A program made the position numbers and the translations under genes. From Oscillospiraceae bacterium (GTDB lineage: Bacteria > Bacillota > Clostridia > Oscillospirales > Oscillospiraceae), in contig JAFXAQ010000065.1 in NCBI GenBank assembly GCA_017516925.1, forward strand, positions 1 through 42,770: a DNA stretch of 42,770 nucleotides, read 5' to 3'. The notes under the pieces are model-generated. The model saw only the letters and a list, made by a program, of their open reading frames with translations, searched no databases and was not told the DNA's origin. Positions 14,471-23,795 of this stretch are shown here, piece after piece (position 1 is the stretch's first letter; each line of letters starts with the position of its first letter).

Positions 14471-15622
14471 TTATGCCAGCTCTTTGGCAAGAGCCTGGAT
14501 TTGATTGCGGCTTTCGTCATTTAAGGCGGAGAGGATTTTTACGTTGTTCCGGCAGAGGGTCAGGTTTTTGCTGCCCTCCAGCATTTTGCCCATCGCCTTG
14601 GCAGCCATAGGCGCCCAGGAGCCGTTTTCTACAAAGGCTACGGTGCGGTTCTGGTAGCTGCGCTCGGTGAGGTGGTGGATAAATTCCTTCATAAAGGGGA
14701 AGATATCGCCGTTGTAGGTGGTGGTTGCCAGCACCAGCTTGCTGTAGCGGAAGGCATCCTCCACAGCCTCTGCCATATCCTCCCGGGCAAGGTCGGTGAC
14801 CGTGACCTTGGGGCAGCCGTTTTTCTCCAGCTCTGCAGCCAGAAGCTCGACAGCCTCCTTGGTGTGACCGTACACAGAGGTGTAGGCAATTAGCACGCCC
14901 TCTTCCTCCGGGCGGTAGGAGGACCAGATATCGTAGAGGTTTACATAATATCCCAAATTCTCCGTCAGCACAGGTCCGTGCAGGGGGCAGATGATGGCAA
15001 TATCCAGCCCGGCAGCCTTTTTCAGCAGTGCCTGGACCTGAGCGCCGTATTTGCCCACGATGCCGATATAGTACCGGCGGGCTTCGCAGGCCCAGTCCTC
15101 TTCGGTATCCAGCGCACCAAATTTGCCGAAGCCGTCAGCGGAGAACAGAACCTTGTCACAGCTGTCATAGGAGACAATGACCTCGGGCCAGTGGACCATG
15201 GGGGCGGTGACAAAGGTCAGGGTGTGCTTGCCTAAGGAAAGGGTGTCCCCCTCGCCCACCACAATACGGCGGCTTGCGTAGTCGCAGCCGAAAAACTGCT
15301 GCATCATCACAAAGGCCTTTGCAGAGGAAACCACGGTTGCCTCGGGATAGGCGGTCAAAAATGCGGCAATATTGGCGGAGTGGTCCGGCTCCATATGGTG
15401 CACCACCAGATAGTCCGGCTTCCGTCCGGCAAGGGTATTTTCCAGATTCTGAAGCCATTGCTCCTTGAAATTCCTATCCACCGTATCCATAACGGCAACT
15501 TTTTCGTCCAGAATCACATAGGAATTGTAGGACATACCGTTGGGGACCACGTACTGTCCTTCAAACAGGTCAACCTGGTGGTCATTGACGCCGACATACT
15601 GAATATCCTTGGTTATTTGCAT
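14471..15622 (-). CDS. fprA: Flavodiiron protein (A-type flavoprotein, FprA)
   Basis: 383 residues, two domains. The N-terminal metallo-beta-lactamase-like domain keeps the diiron ligands: HMEPDH (His76, Glu78, Asp80, His81), then VHWPE, FSADGFG and CPLHGPV. The C-terminal flavodoxin domain begins near residue 245 with the FMN loop AYTSVYGHTKEA. Such enzymes reduce oxygen to water, or nitric oxide to nitrous oxide, and protect anaerobes. The start overlaps the end of the upstream MATE gene by 10 bp, so the two are co-transcribed on the minus strand. Confidence 0.95.
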   Translation of the reverse strand: MQITKDIQYVGVNDHQVDLFEGQYVVPNGMSYNSYVILDEKVAVMDTVDRNFKEQWLQNLENTLAGRKPDYLVVHHMEPDHSANIAAFLTAYPEATVVSSAKAFVMMQQFFGCDYASRRIVVGEGDTLSLGKHTLTFVTAPMVHWPEVIVSYDSCDKVLFSADGFGKFGALDTEEDWACEARRYYIGIVGKYGAQVQALLKKAAGLDIAIICPLHGPVLTENLGYYVNLYDIWSSYRPEEEGVLIAYTSVYGHTKEAVELLAAELEKNGCPKVTVTDLAREDMAEAVEDAFRYSKLVLATTTYNGDIFPFMKEFIHHLTERSYQNRTVAFVENGSWAPMAAKAMGKMLEGSKNLTLCRNNVKILSALNDESRNQIQALAKELA

Positions 15623-17055
15623 AATACTTCTCCTTGTGTAATTTCTGCCGCAATATGAGCAGCTTTGACTTTTTTAAGCATTCCTATCAGAATGGGGACG
15701 GCAAGCGCCAGAGACAGCACGTCAGCTGCTGCCTGCACAGAAACAATTCCGTAACCACCGAACAGATAAGCAAGGGGGTACAGGATTGGCAGGAAGCAGG
15801 AGCCTTGCCGGGCTGTTGCCAGAAGGAATGCGCCTTTGGCGTTACCGAGACCAGCGCAGAACATATTTACTACGGCTACCCAGCCATGGATGGGCAAGGT
15901 CACCGCTTGTGTCAGGATGCACAGACCGCCCAGCTGACGCATTTGGGGGTCATCGCCGGCGAAAGCAACAATGATGGGATCGGTAAAGACAACCAGAATT
16001 GCAGCCATCAACACACCGCCTACCAGGGCAACAATTGCAGAGAAACGGTAGCTTTCCTGCACCCGGTCATACCGTTTGGCACCCCAGTTGAAGCCTGCCA
16101 CCGGCTGAAAGCCGGAGCCGAAGCCCAGAATAATGCTGAAGGGGAACATCATAATTTTTGTAGAGACGCCGATGCCTGCCAGCACCGAGTCAGAGATGTT
16201 GCCGGCCAGGTCGTTAAGCAGAATACCGGCAACCACAGCCAAGCCACTGCGGAACATCGAAGAAGAGCCCACGCTGACGATTTGCCCGATGATATCCCGG
16301 GAAGGCTTGAAATTCCGGACGGACAAACGCAGAAGGCTTCTTTTTGTCAGGTAGGGGAAAATCAGGATGACAAAGCTAACCACCTTGGAAAGGGCCGTTG
16401 CCAGAGAAGCACCGGAAACGCCCATGCCCAGACCGAAGGGCAAGGCAAAGCCAAACAGAGAATCTCCCTTGGACAGGATGAAAATCGGATCTAAAATGCA
16501 GTTGAGGATGCCGCCAAAGCCCATACCGATCATAGATAAGGTGGCGCTGCCTTCGCTGCGCAGACACTGATTCATCACAAAGCTGGTTGCCATAAAGGGC
16601 GCAGCCAGCAAAACATAAGAGGCGTAATCTTTTGCATAGCCCTCACAGGTGGGGGTTGCGCCTAAAAGCCGGACCATAGGGGTGATGAAAATACTGCCGA
16701 AAATCAGCAGCAGCGTGCCGATGGCAGCGGCGGAGAAGAAGGCGGTGGACAGCACCTGAGAAGCCTTTTTCTCGTTGTTTTCGCCTAAAAGCCGGGCGAT
16801 GTAGCTGTTGGCGCCTACCGCCAGCATAGAGCCGCACATCATAATCAGCTGGTCCAGAGATGCGTTGACACTGACGGCGGCGGTGGCGTTGGTGCCCAGT
16901 CCGCTGACAAAAAAGGTATCTGCCAGAGAATAGATGGAGTTGATTAAAAACGCTACAATCGTCGGGATTGCCATTTTGGCAATCAGCTGCGGGATGGGCG
17001 CAGAAACCATTAAGGTCTTCCGCTGCTCCTGAGAGGTTGTTTTTTTAGTTGGCAT
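15613..17055 (-). CDS. MATE-family multidrug exporter
   Basis: 480 residues with about 12 membrane helices, the MATE length. The conserved MATE opening IAKMAIPTIVAFLINSIYSLADTFFVSGLGT and the mid-protein GMGVSGASLATALSKVV repeat are visible. It exchanges cations for drugs or metabolites across the membrane. Its last codons overlap fprA by 10 bp. Pairing with an oxygen-detoxifying flavoprotein hints at a stress-linked operon, but no direct regulatory site for this is seen. Confidence 0.93.
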   Translation of the reverse strand: MPTKKTTSQEQRKTLMVSAPIPQLIAKMAIPTIVAFLINSIYSLADTFFVSGLGTNATAAVSVNASLDQLIMMCGSMLAVGANSYIARLLGENNEKKASQVLSTAFFSAAAIGTLLLIFGSIFITPMVRLLGATPTCEGYAKDYASYVLLAAPFMATSFVMNQCLRSEGSATLSMIGMGFGGILNCILDPIFILSKGDSLFGFALPFGLGMGVSGASLATALSKVVSFVILIFPYLTKRSLLRLSVRNFKPSRDIIGQIVSVGSSSMFRSGLAVVAGILLNDLAGNISDSVLAGIGVSTKIMMFPFSIILGFGSGFQPVAGFNWGAKRYDRVQESYRFSAIVALVGGVLMAAILVVFTDPIIVAFAGDDPQMRQLGGLCILTQAVTLPIHGWVAVVNMFCAGLGNAKGAFLLATARQGSCFLPILYPLAYLFGGYGIVSVQAAADVLSLALAVPILIGMLKKVKAAHIAAEITQGEVLCK

Positions 17056-17088
17056 AAGGGTTCCTCGGTTCTTTACATAGTTAAGCCC

Positions 17089-17117
17089 ATTATAACACTC
17101 TTTGACGGAGTATGCAA
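17089..17117 (-). promoter_or_regulatory. Promoter of the MATE-fprA operon
   Basis: On the minus strand TTGCAT (17112-17117), a 17-bp spacer and TATAAT (17089-17094), about 34 bp before the MATE start codon. It is divergent from the promoter at 17138. Confidence 0.8.
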
Positions 17118-17137
17118 AGGAAAATTCTGTTTTTCCC

Positions 17138-17166
17138 TTGCAATCGGCAAATTTATTCGTTATAAT
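17138..17166 (+). promoter_or_regulatory. Promoter of the ECF S component-coaX operon
   Basis: TTGCAA (17138-17143), a 17-bp spacer and TATAAT (17161-17166). The leader of about 65 nt contains a small GAGC-TAC-GCTC hairpin (17172-17182) and no riboswitch I recognise. Confidence 0.8.
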
Positions 17167-17237
17167 GCCAATGAGCTACGCTCAAATATTTGCGTTGTAT
17201 CCCTCGGACGGGGGAACGACAGCAGGAGGAATGACAA

Positions 17238-17804
17238 ATGAATACAAAAGTAAGAAACATGGTAGGCGTAGGGCTGTTTTCCGCCATTGTGGTGGTTTTA
17301 CAGCTGGTGAGCATGCAGCTGCGGTTTGCAATGTTCTCCATTACCCTGACACTGGTGCCCATTGTGGTGGGTGCGGCGGTGTACAACTGGAAGTCCGGAG
17401 CCGTTTTGGGCTTTGTCTTTGGTTGTGCGGTGCTGCTTACGGGAGATGCTGCCGCATTTATGGCAGTGAATCCTCTGGCAACGGTGCTGGTGGTGCTTTT
17501 GAAGGGCACCTGCTGCGGCTTGGTGGCGGGCCTTATCTACAAGCTATTGGAAAAGCACAGCCGGACAGTGGCTGTGGTGCTGGCGGCAATTGCCTGCCCG
17601 GTAGTCAATACCGGCGTGTTTTTGCTGGGCTGTCTGGCATTTTTTATGCCCACCATTGCCCAGTGGGGCGCAGCAGCGGGCTTTGGCAATACAGGCAGCT
17701 ATATGATTGTGGGTCTTGTGGGCACAAACTTCTTAATTGAGCTGGGTGTGAATATTCTGCTGGCTCCGGTGTGTATTCGTTTAATTAAATTAGGAAAAAA
17801 ATAA
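17238..17804 (+). CDS. ECF transporter substrate-binding (S) component, probably for pantothenate
   Basis: 188 residues with about six membrane helices, the size of an ECF S component. Characteristic is the stretch FSITLTLVPIVVGAAVYNWKS, then a glycine-rich TM region and FLIELGVNILLAPVC at the end. S components bind a vitamin and dock on a shared EcfA/EcfA'/EcfT module encoded elsewhere; no such module lies nearby. The next gene, 10 bp downstream, is pantothenate kinase (coaX), which argues for pantothenate as the ligand (PanT-like; inference). The ribosome site is CAGGAGGA just upstream of ATG 17238. Confidence 0.85.
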   Translation: MNTKVRNMVGVGLFSAIVVVLQLVSMQLRFAMFSITLTLVPIVVGAAVYNWKSGAVLGFVFGCAVLLTGDAAAFMAVNPLATVLVVLLKGTCCGLVAGLIYKLLEKHSRTVAVVLAAIACPVVNTGVFLLGCLAFFMPTIAQWGAAAGFGNTGSYMIVGLVGTNFLIELGVNILLAPVCIRLIKLGKK

Positions 17805-17814
17805 GGAGGCAAAA

Positions 17815-18594
17815 ATGCTTCTTGCCATCGATATCGGCAACTCCAACGTAGTGTTTGGTTGCCTGAATGAAGAGAATAAAGTGGTGCGGCAGTTCCGGAT
17901 GGTGACGGATTTGAAAAAAACCGAGGACGAGTATGCCGCCGGAATGAAAAGCATTCTGGAATTTAACGGCCTGAACTGCGAAAATATTGAAGGCGCAATT
18001 ATTTGCTCGGTGGTGCCGCCCCTGACGGAGATTTTCCGGGATGCGGTGGAAAAAATCATCGGGGTCCGGGCGCTGGTGGTAGGTGCCGGGGTGAAAACGG
18101 GCCTGAATATTATGATTGAAAACCCCGCCAGTCTGGGAAGCGATATCGTGGCTGCCAGCGTGGCGGCGATGGCAGAGCTTCCGCTGCCGGTGATTGTGTT
18201 CGATATGGGTACTGCCACCACCATTACGGTGGTGGACAAGGGCAATAAGTATATCGGCGGCGCCATTGTGCCCGGCGTTGCCCTTTCTATGAATGCCCTG
18301 TCTTCCGGTACGTCGCTTTTGCAGAAGGTGCCCATCGAGGCGCCGAAAAAGTGCATTAACACCACCACCACCGAGAGTATGCAAAGCGGCGCAGTGTACG
18401 GTACTGCGGCAATGCTGGACGGAATGATTGACCGGTTTGAGCAGGAGCTGGGCTGCAAAGCCAGTCTGGTGGCAACCGGTGGCATTGCCCGGACCATCGT
18501 GCCCCACTGCCGTCACCAAATTCCCTATGATGCGGACCTGCTTTTGCGGGGTCTTGCCATCATTTACCGGAAAAACAAGAGGAGTAATTTATGA
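17815..18594 (+). CDS. coaX: Type III pantothenate kinase
   Basis: 259 residues. It phosphorylates pantothenate in the first step of coenzyme A synthesis. Motifs: N-terminal phosphate loop AIDIGNSNVVFG, the central NPASLGSDIVAA (Asp as expected), FDMGTATTITVV, GGAIVPGVALSMNAL, and C-terminal VATGGIA. Members of this type need a monovalent cation and resist feedback by CoA. A good AAGGAGG ribosome site lies in the 10-bp gap after the S component. The stop overlaps the next lipoprotein by ATGA. Confidence 0.95.
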   Translation: MLLAIDIGNSNVVFGCLNEENKVVRQFRMVTDLKKTEDEYAAGMKSILEFNGLNCENIEGAIICSVVPPLTEIFRDAVEKIIGVRALVVGAGVKTGLNIMIENPASLGSDIVAASVAAMAELPLPVIVFDMGTATTITVVDKGNKYIGGAIVPGVALSMNALSSGTSLLQKVPIEAPKKCINTTTTESMQSGAVYGTAAMLDGMIDRFEQELGCKASLVATGGIARTIVPHCRHQIPYDADLLLRGLAIIYRKNKRSNL

Positions 18595-19670
18595 AAAAGT
18601 GGATTGCCGGGCTTTTGAGCCTGTGCCTGCTGCTTCTGAGCGGCTGCGGCAGTGGGGAAGCAACCCCCACAACCACGGCAGTGACCACGGTGGAGACCAC
18701 AGCGGAGACCACCGCAGAAACCACCGTTCCACCGGCGCTGAAGGTGGGGATTTCTCTGCCCAACCAGACAACGCAGCGGTGGCTTGACGAGGGAAAACGG
18801 CTGACCCGGGAGCTGATGGGGCTGGGCTATGAGGTGGACCTGGAAAATGCCCAGGACGATGCCTTTGCCCAGGCAGAGCAGGTGGAAGTGATGCTGGAGA
18901 AGGTGGATTGCCTGATTATTGCGCCGGTGGATTCCATCTCCCTGTCCCAGGTGCTGAACCAGGCGAGAATTCCGGTGATTGCTTATGACCGGCTGATTAT
19001 GAACACCGATAAGCTTTCCGGCTTTGTCGGCTATGATAGCCAGAATGTGGGCGCAGATGTGGCGCAGCGGATTGTGGAGGAAAAAGCCCTGAAAACTGCC
19101 GAAGCGGAAAACCGTAGCTATACAGTGGAATTCTTTATGGGCGATTATAAAAACCAAAACGATGTGCTGTTTTATCAGGGTCTGCTGCAGGTGCTGGAGC
19201 CTTATTTGCAAAGCGGTGTTTTGACTTGCCCCTCCGGACGCATTGCCTTTGAGGATAACTGCGTGGCAAGCTATGACAGCGAGGCAGCCGGGCAGCAGCT
19301 GGAGGAGCTTCTAAAGAAGCATTATGGAAAAAAGACCTACCCGCAGATTATTTTGACAGCCCACGATGAAATTGCGGTTGGCTGTATCCGGCTGCTGACA
19401 GAAAAACGCTGCTCTCAGGAGGACTGGCCGCTGATTACCGGTCAGCAGACCTCCGAGGCGGGGGTTGGGCAGCTGGCGGAGGGCAAGCTGTTTTTGTCGG
19501 TGCATTACGATACCCCGGAGCTGATAACCGCCTGCGCAGAGATGACCCATCAGGTGCTGCAGGGAGAACCGGCAGGTGTGATGCAGTGGCATAACGGTGA
19601 GGCGGATATTCCGGCAAATTTACTGTTCCCCACGCTGGTCAATAAAGACAACTATCATAAAGAGATATAA
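18591..19670 (+). CDS. Orphan periplasmic-binding-fold lipoprotein (ChvE/xylose-binding-like)
   Basis: 359 residues. A lipoprotein signal with lipobox LLSGC (Cys19) is followed by a Thr/Glu linker to about residue 48, then a type I periplasmic-binding fold: LKVGISLPNQTTQRWLDEGK, VDCLIIAPVDS, VIAYDRLI, GFVGYDSQNVG, ILTAHDEIAVGCI. These match sugar-binding proteins of the ChvE/XylF group. No ABC ATPase or permease adjoins it. Instead it overlaps coaX by 4 bp (ATGA), with its ribosome site GAGGAG inside coaX. It could be a receptor or have been recruited to another transporter. Ligand unknown. Confidence 0.85.
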   Translation: MKKWIAGLLSLCLLLLSGCGSGEATPTTTAVTTVETTAETTAETTVPPALKVGISLPNQTTQRWLDEGKRLTRELMGLGYEVDLENAQDDAFAQAEQVEVMLEKVDCLIIAPVDSISLSQVLNQARIPVIAYDRLIMNTDKLSGFVGYDSQNVGADVAQRIVEEKALKTAEAENRSYTVEFFMGDYKNQNDVLFYQGLLQVLEPYLQSGVLTCPSGRIAFEDNCVASYDSEAAGQQLEELLKKHYGKKTYPQIILTAHDEIAVGCIRLLTEKRCSQEDWPLITGQQTSEAGVGQLAEGKLFLSVHYDTPELITACAEMTHQVLQGEPAGVMQWHNGEADIPANLLFPTLVNKDNYHKEI

Positions 19671-19674
19671 AAAA

Positions 19675-19705
19675 CAGGCTGGATGTTGGAAACACATCCA
19701 GCCTG
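19675..19705 (+). terminator. Terminator after the coaX operon
   Basis: A 12-bp perfect stem CAGGCTGGATGT with its complement (19675-19686, 19694-19705) and a 7-nt loop, followed by ATCTTTTTC. Confidence 0.9.
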
Positions 19706-19808
19706 ATCTTTTTCAGCCATTTTTTAGAATTTACACAATGTTAATGGATTTTTGCTTTTTTCAGTGTTATGCTTATACTGCGAAAATTTGAGGCAAGGAG
19801 TAAAAAGG

Positions 19809-22800
19809 ATGTCTAAATTCAGTGTGAAAAAGCCGCTGACGGTTTTTGTGGCTGTGGTGGCGGTGATTGTGTTGGGGGTGGTGGCATTTTTGAAAATGAC
19901 CCCGGACCTGCTGCCCAATATGGACTTTCCCTACATTATGATTATGACCACCTATCCCGGCGCCAGCCCGGAGAAGGTGGAGGCGGAGATTACCAAGCCC
20001 CTGGAGCAGAGTATGGCTACGTTGGAGCATATTCAAAATGTTACCTCCACCTCCTCGGAAAACTACAGTATGGTGATGCTGGAGTTTGCCGAGGATACGG
20101 ACCTGGATGTGATTGGCGTGGACATTCAGCAGAATATCAGCGCCTTGCAGGGCGGCTGGGAGGAAACGGTTGGGGCACCGTATGTGCTGAAAATCAACCC
20201 CTCGATGCTGCCGGTGATGGTAGCCGCGGTGTCTATGAAGGGGATGGACAATGTGGAGCTGACCCAGCTGCTGGAGGACGGGCTGGGAAACAAGCTGGAG
20301 GGCATTGCCGGTGTTGCCCGGGTAAGCATTTCCGGCACTGTGCAACAGCAGCTGCACGTGGTTTTGGATCAAAGCAAGTTGAACGCAGTCAATGAGAAAA
20401 TTGCCAACGCGATCAACGGCAAAATGGATGAGGCGGAGCAGGCGCTGAAGAAGACCCAAAAGGAACTGAAGTCCGCCAAAAAGAAGCTGGACTCCGGAAA
20501 GAAAGAAATGGAGCAGGGCAAGGATGCCCTGATCAATGAGACCTCCGCGGCAAATGCAGAGATGAACTATCAGCTAAATCAGCTGATGAATGCCAAGGCG
20601 CAGCTGGAAACCACATTAAATCTTTTCAAAAGCGTAAAGTCCGGCTTGACCGCCCTGGAAAAGCAGGGAAAGGAATACCGGCAGCAGCTGGAGGAACTGA
20701 AGGCACTGCAGAAACAGGCCGAAGAAATTGCCGCCCGGCAGGCAGAAATGGATGCAAAAATCGCAGCCATTGAAAATAGCGGAAAGACACCGGAAGAAAA
20801 GGAAGCAGAGCATGCTCAGCTGAAGCAAAGTCCGGAGTATGTGCAGCTTGAAGCGGATAAAGCTGCGCTGAATGCAAAGATGGCGGCATATCAGGTTACG
20901 CCGGAAACACTGCCTGCCCGGATTGTGCTGAAAGAAAAGGCTCTGGAGGAAATTGACAAAAACATCCAAAAGCTGAAAGAGGCACTGAAAAAAGAGGGTG
21001 TGGAGCTTGACAATCTGGACACTTCTATCAAGGAGATGGAAACTGGTCTTGCCCAAATGGAAACGGGCATTCAGACCCTGAAAACCTCACAGCAGGCGCT
21101 GGATAAAGCCCAGATGGAAGGTCTTTTGCAAATGAGTCAGGCCGCCACGGATATGTCTGTGGGGCAGGCAACGATTACCACTGCGCTGACCCAGGTGGAG
21201 GGCGGTCTTACAACCCTGGAGGATACCCGCAAGCAAACGCTGGAGCAGGCAGACGTAACGAAAATTCTGACGATGGATATGGTCAGCCAAATTCTTACCG
21301 CCCAGAACTTCTCCATGCCAGCCGGTACTGTGGAGGCAGAGGGCGTGCAGTATATGGTGTCGGTAGGCGAGGAGCTTACCTCCGCGGAGGCTTTGGAGAA
21401 CCTGCTGCTTGTGGATTTGGGTATGGATGGTGTTGACCCGGTGTACCTGAAGGATGTGGCGGCAGTGATGGTCACGGACAACCGGGCGGAAAGCTACAAC
21501 CGGCTCAACGGGAAGGAAAGCGTGGTGCTGACCTTTGAGAAGCAGAGCACCTATGCTACCGCAGAGGCTACCGATAACATTCTGGAAAAATTCCAGCAGC
21601 TGGAAAAGGAAAATCCCGGTCTGGAATTTGTGCCGCTGATGAACCAGGGTGACTATATTTACCTGATTGTGGAGACTATTTTGAGCAGTTTGTTGCTCGG
21701 TGCGGTGTTTGCGATTTTGGTGCTTTGGCTGTTCTTGAAGGACTGGCGGCCTACGCTGATTACCCTGTGCGCCATTCCGCTGAGTGTGATTTTTGCCATT
21801 GTGCTGATGTACTTTTCCGGCGTGACCATCAATATGATTTCCCTGTCCGGTCTTGCGGTGGCAGTGGGTATGCTGGTGGATAACTCCGTGGTGGTGATTG
21901 AGAACATTTACCGCCTGCGGAGCAAAGGCGCAACGGTTATTCAGGCGGCAGTGTCCGGCGCCAAGCAGGTGGCAGGGGCAGTGACTGCCTCCACGCTTAC
22001 AACGGTCTGCGTGTTTTTGCCCATCGTGTTTGTGGAGGGTATTACCCGGCAGCTGTTTACGGATTTGGCGCTGACCATGACCTATTCGCTGCTGGCAAGC
22101 CTGATTGTGGCGCTGACGTTGGTGCCGGCAATGGCTTCCGGCATGCTGAAAAAGGAAAAGCCCCAGAAAAAGGGACTTTTGGATAAGCTTATGCCCGCCT
22201 ATGAAAAAGCGGTGGACTGGGCGTTGCGGCATAAGGCTGTGGTTTTGGCGTCGGCGCTGGTGCTGCTGGTGGGCAGCTGTGCATGGTGCCTGTCCCGGGG
22301 CTTTATCTTTATGCCGGAGATGGATATGCCCAATGTCAACGTGACGGTGACAATGCCGGAAGGGGCAACCATGGAGCAAGCTACGGAGCTGGCAGATACG
22401 GTTTTGGAGCGGATTGACGGCCTGGAGGGCATTGAAACCGTGGGCGCTATGATGTCCTCCGGCGGATTGCTGGGCGGAGACGGAGACAGCCACGATGTAA
22501 CCATTTATATTACCCTATCCGATGAAACCGCCTCCGGCGAGGCGGTGGCGAAGCGGATTGAGACCCTGTGCGCAGAAATGGAATGCACCGTGGAGGCAAC
22601 CTCGGCGATGATGGATATGTCTATGCTTACCGGCAGCGGCGTGAGCTTGCAGCTGTACTGCGAGGATATGGAAACACTGCAGGTGGCGGCAAAGCTGGCA
22701 GGGCAGACCCTTGGAAAGCTGAAAGGCGTTACGGAAGTGACAGACGGCCTGGAGGAGGCGGTCCCGGCGCTGCATATCCGGGTGGACCGAAACAAGGCAA

Positions 22801-23753
22801 TGAAAAAGGGCTTGACCGTGGCGCAGGTATATATGGAGCTGGCGACAGCCCTGAAAACGAAAAACACCGCCACTTCCCTGACACTGGACGGCAAAACCAC
22901 CCAGGTAATTGTGGAAAAGCCGGAAAGCGCCAAGGTGACAAAGGATTCGCTGCAGGATTATGTATTTTCGGTGAAAAACCGCGAGGGCGAGGAAGAGAAA
23001 ATCTCTCTGGCGGAGATTGCCACGATTGAAGACACCACCGGCCTGAGCACGATCAACCGGGAAAATCAGCGCCGGTGTCTGACGGTGACGGCGACACTGG
23101 CAGAGGGCAAAAACGCCACCCTGGTGACCCGGGAGGCGGAAAAGGCAATGAAAAAGCTGGATCTCGGTCAGGGGGTTACCTACCGCTTTGACGGAGAAAA
23201 TGAGGCCACGATGGAGGCAATTGAGCAGCTGGCGCTGATGCTGGTGCTGGGCGTGCTGCTGGTGTATCTGGTGATGGTTGCCCAGTTCCAGTCGCTGAAA
23301 TCTCCGTTTATCGTGATGTTTACCATTCCGCTGGCCTTTACCGGCGGTTTCCTGGCGCTGCTTATCTGCAATATGGAAATCAGCGTGATTTCCCTGATTG
23401 GCTTTGTGATGCTCACGGGCATTATCGTGAACAACGGCATTGTGCTGGTAGACTATATTAACCAGCTGCGGCTGGAGGGGACAGAGCGCCGGCAGGCCAT
23501 TATCGAGGCAGGCGCCACTCGTATCCGGCCGATCCTGATGACCACCATTACAACGATTTTGGGTCTTCTGGATATGGCGGTGCGGCAGAATGTGGGAACC
23601 TCCCTGATGCAGCCGGTGGCAGTGGTTTGCATTGGCGGTCTGCTGTATGCCACATTGATGACGCTGTTTGTAGTGCCCTGTATTTACGATATGGTTAATA
23701 AAAAAGAACTGCGAACAGTCAGCGAAGAAGAACTGCGGATCTTAGAAATATAA
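19809..23753 (+). CDS. RND efflux permease (HAE-like) with large periplasmic-side coiled-coil insertion
   Basis: 1314 residues from ATG 19809 (GCAAGGAG 8 bases upstream); ordinary RND permeases have about 1040. Layout: TM1 (about 10-30), first porter region, a charged helical insertion at about residues 195-485 made of heptad-like Lys/Glu/Leu/Gln segments, the rest of the porter domain, TM2-6 (from about 617), second porter half, and the last TM block. The proton-relay motif reads GMLVDNS, so the first acidic residue (Asp691) is kept and the second is Asn692. No membrane-fusion protein or outer-membrane channel gene is near, as expected for a monoderm. A candidate -10 TATACT is at 19774. The substrate is unknown. 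Confidence 0.93.
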   Translation: MSKFSVKKPLTVFVAVVAVIVLGVVAFLKMTPDLLPNMDFPYIMIMTTYPGASPEKVEAEITKPLEQSMATLEHIQNVTSTSSENYSMVMLEFAEDTDLDVIGVDIQQNISALQGGWEETVGAPYVLKINPSMLPVMVAAVSMKGMDNVELTQLLEDGLGNKLEGIAGVARVSISGTVQQQLHVVLDQSKLNAVNEKIANAINGKMDEAEQALKKTQKELKSAKKKLDSGKKEMEQGKDALINETSAANAEMNYQLNQLMNAKAQLETTLNLFKSVKSGLTALEKQGKEYRQQLEELKALQKQAEEIAARQAEMDAKIAAIENSGKTPEEKEAEHAQLKQSPEYVQLEADKAALNAKMAAYQVTPETLPARIVLKEKALEEIDKNIQKLKEALKKEGVELDNLDTSIKEMETGLAQMETGIQTLKTSQQALDKAQMEGLLQMSQAATDMSVGQATITTALTQVEGGLTTLEDTRKQTLEQADVTKILTMDMVSQILTAQNFSMPAGTVEAEGVQYMVSVGEELTSAEALENLLLVDLGMDGVDPVYLKDVAAVMVTDNRAESYNRLNGKESVVLTFEKQSTYATAEATDNILEKFQQLEKENPGLEFVPLMNQGDYIYLIVETILSSLLLGAVFAILVLWLFLKDWRPTLITLCAIPLSVIFAIVLMYFSGVTINMISLSGLAVAVGMLVDNSVVVIENIYRLRSKGATVIQAAVSGAKQVAGAVTASTLTTVCVFLPIVFVEGITRQLFTDLALTMTYSLLASLIVALTLVPAMASGMLKKEKPQKKGLLDKLMPAYEKAVDWALRHKAVVLASALVLLVGSCAWCLSRGFIFMPEMDMPNVNVTVTMPEGATMEQATELADTVLERIDGLEGIETVGAMMSSGGLLGGDGDSHDVTIYITLSDETASGEAVAKRIETLCAEMECTVEATSAMMDMSMLTGSGVSLQLYCEDMETLQVAAKLAGQTLGKLKGVTEVTDGLEEAVPALHIRVDRNKAMKKGLTVAQVYMELATALKTKNTATSLTLDGKTTQVIVEKPESAKVTKDSLQDYVFSVKNREGEEEKISLAEIATIEDTTGLSTINRENQRRCLTVTATLAEGKNATLVTREAEKAMKKLDLGQGVTYRFDGENEATMEAIEQLALMLVLGVLLVYLVMVAQFQSLKSPFIVMFTIPLAFTGGFLALLICNMEISVISLIGFVMLTGIIVNNGIVLVDYINQLRLEGTERRQAIIEAGATRIRPILMTTITTILGLLDMAVRQNVGTSLMQPVAVVCIGGLLYATLMTLFVVPCIYDMVNKKELRTVSEEELRILEI

Positions 23754-23756
23754 AAA

Positions 23757-23786
23757 TTGCCCGGGATGCAACCGCATCCGGGGCAA
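23757..23786. terminator. Convergent terminator between the RND gene and the first ceramidase-fold gene
   Basis: A 13-bp stem with one G-G mismatch (23757-23769, 23774-23786) and a 4-nt loop. On the minus strand it is followed by TTTTTA. It serves both convergent transcripts. Confidence 0.8.
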
Positions 23787-23795
23787 ATATGTTTC

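Noticed and set aside
17167-17237. Possible riboswitch before the ECF S component
   Set aside because: The leader is only about 65 nt and I find none of the conserved cores of vitamin-sensing riboswitches.
21087-22493. 468-codon minus-strand frame opposite the RND gene
   Set aside because: His/Gln-rich shadow with no start context.
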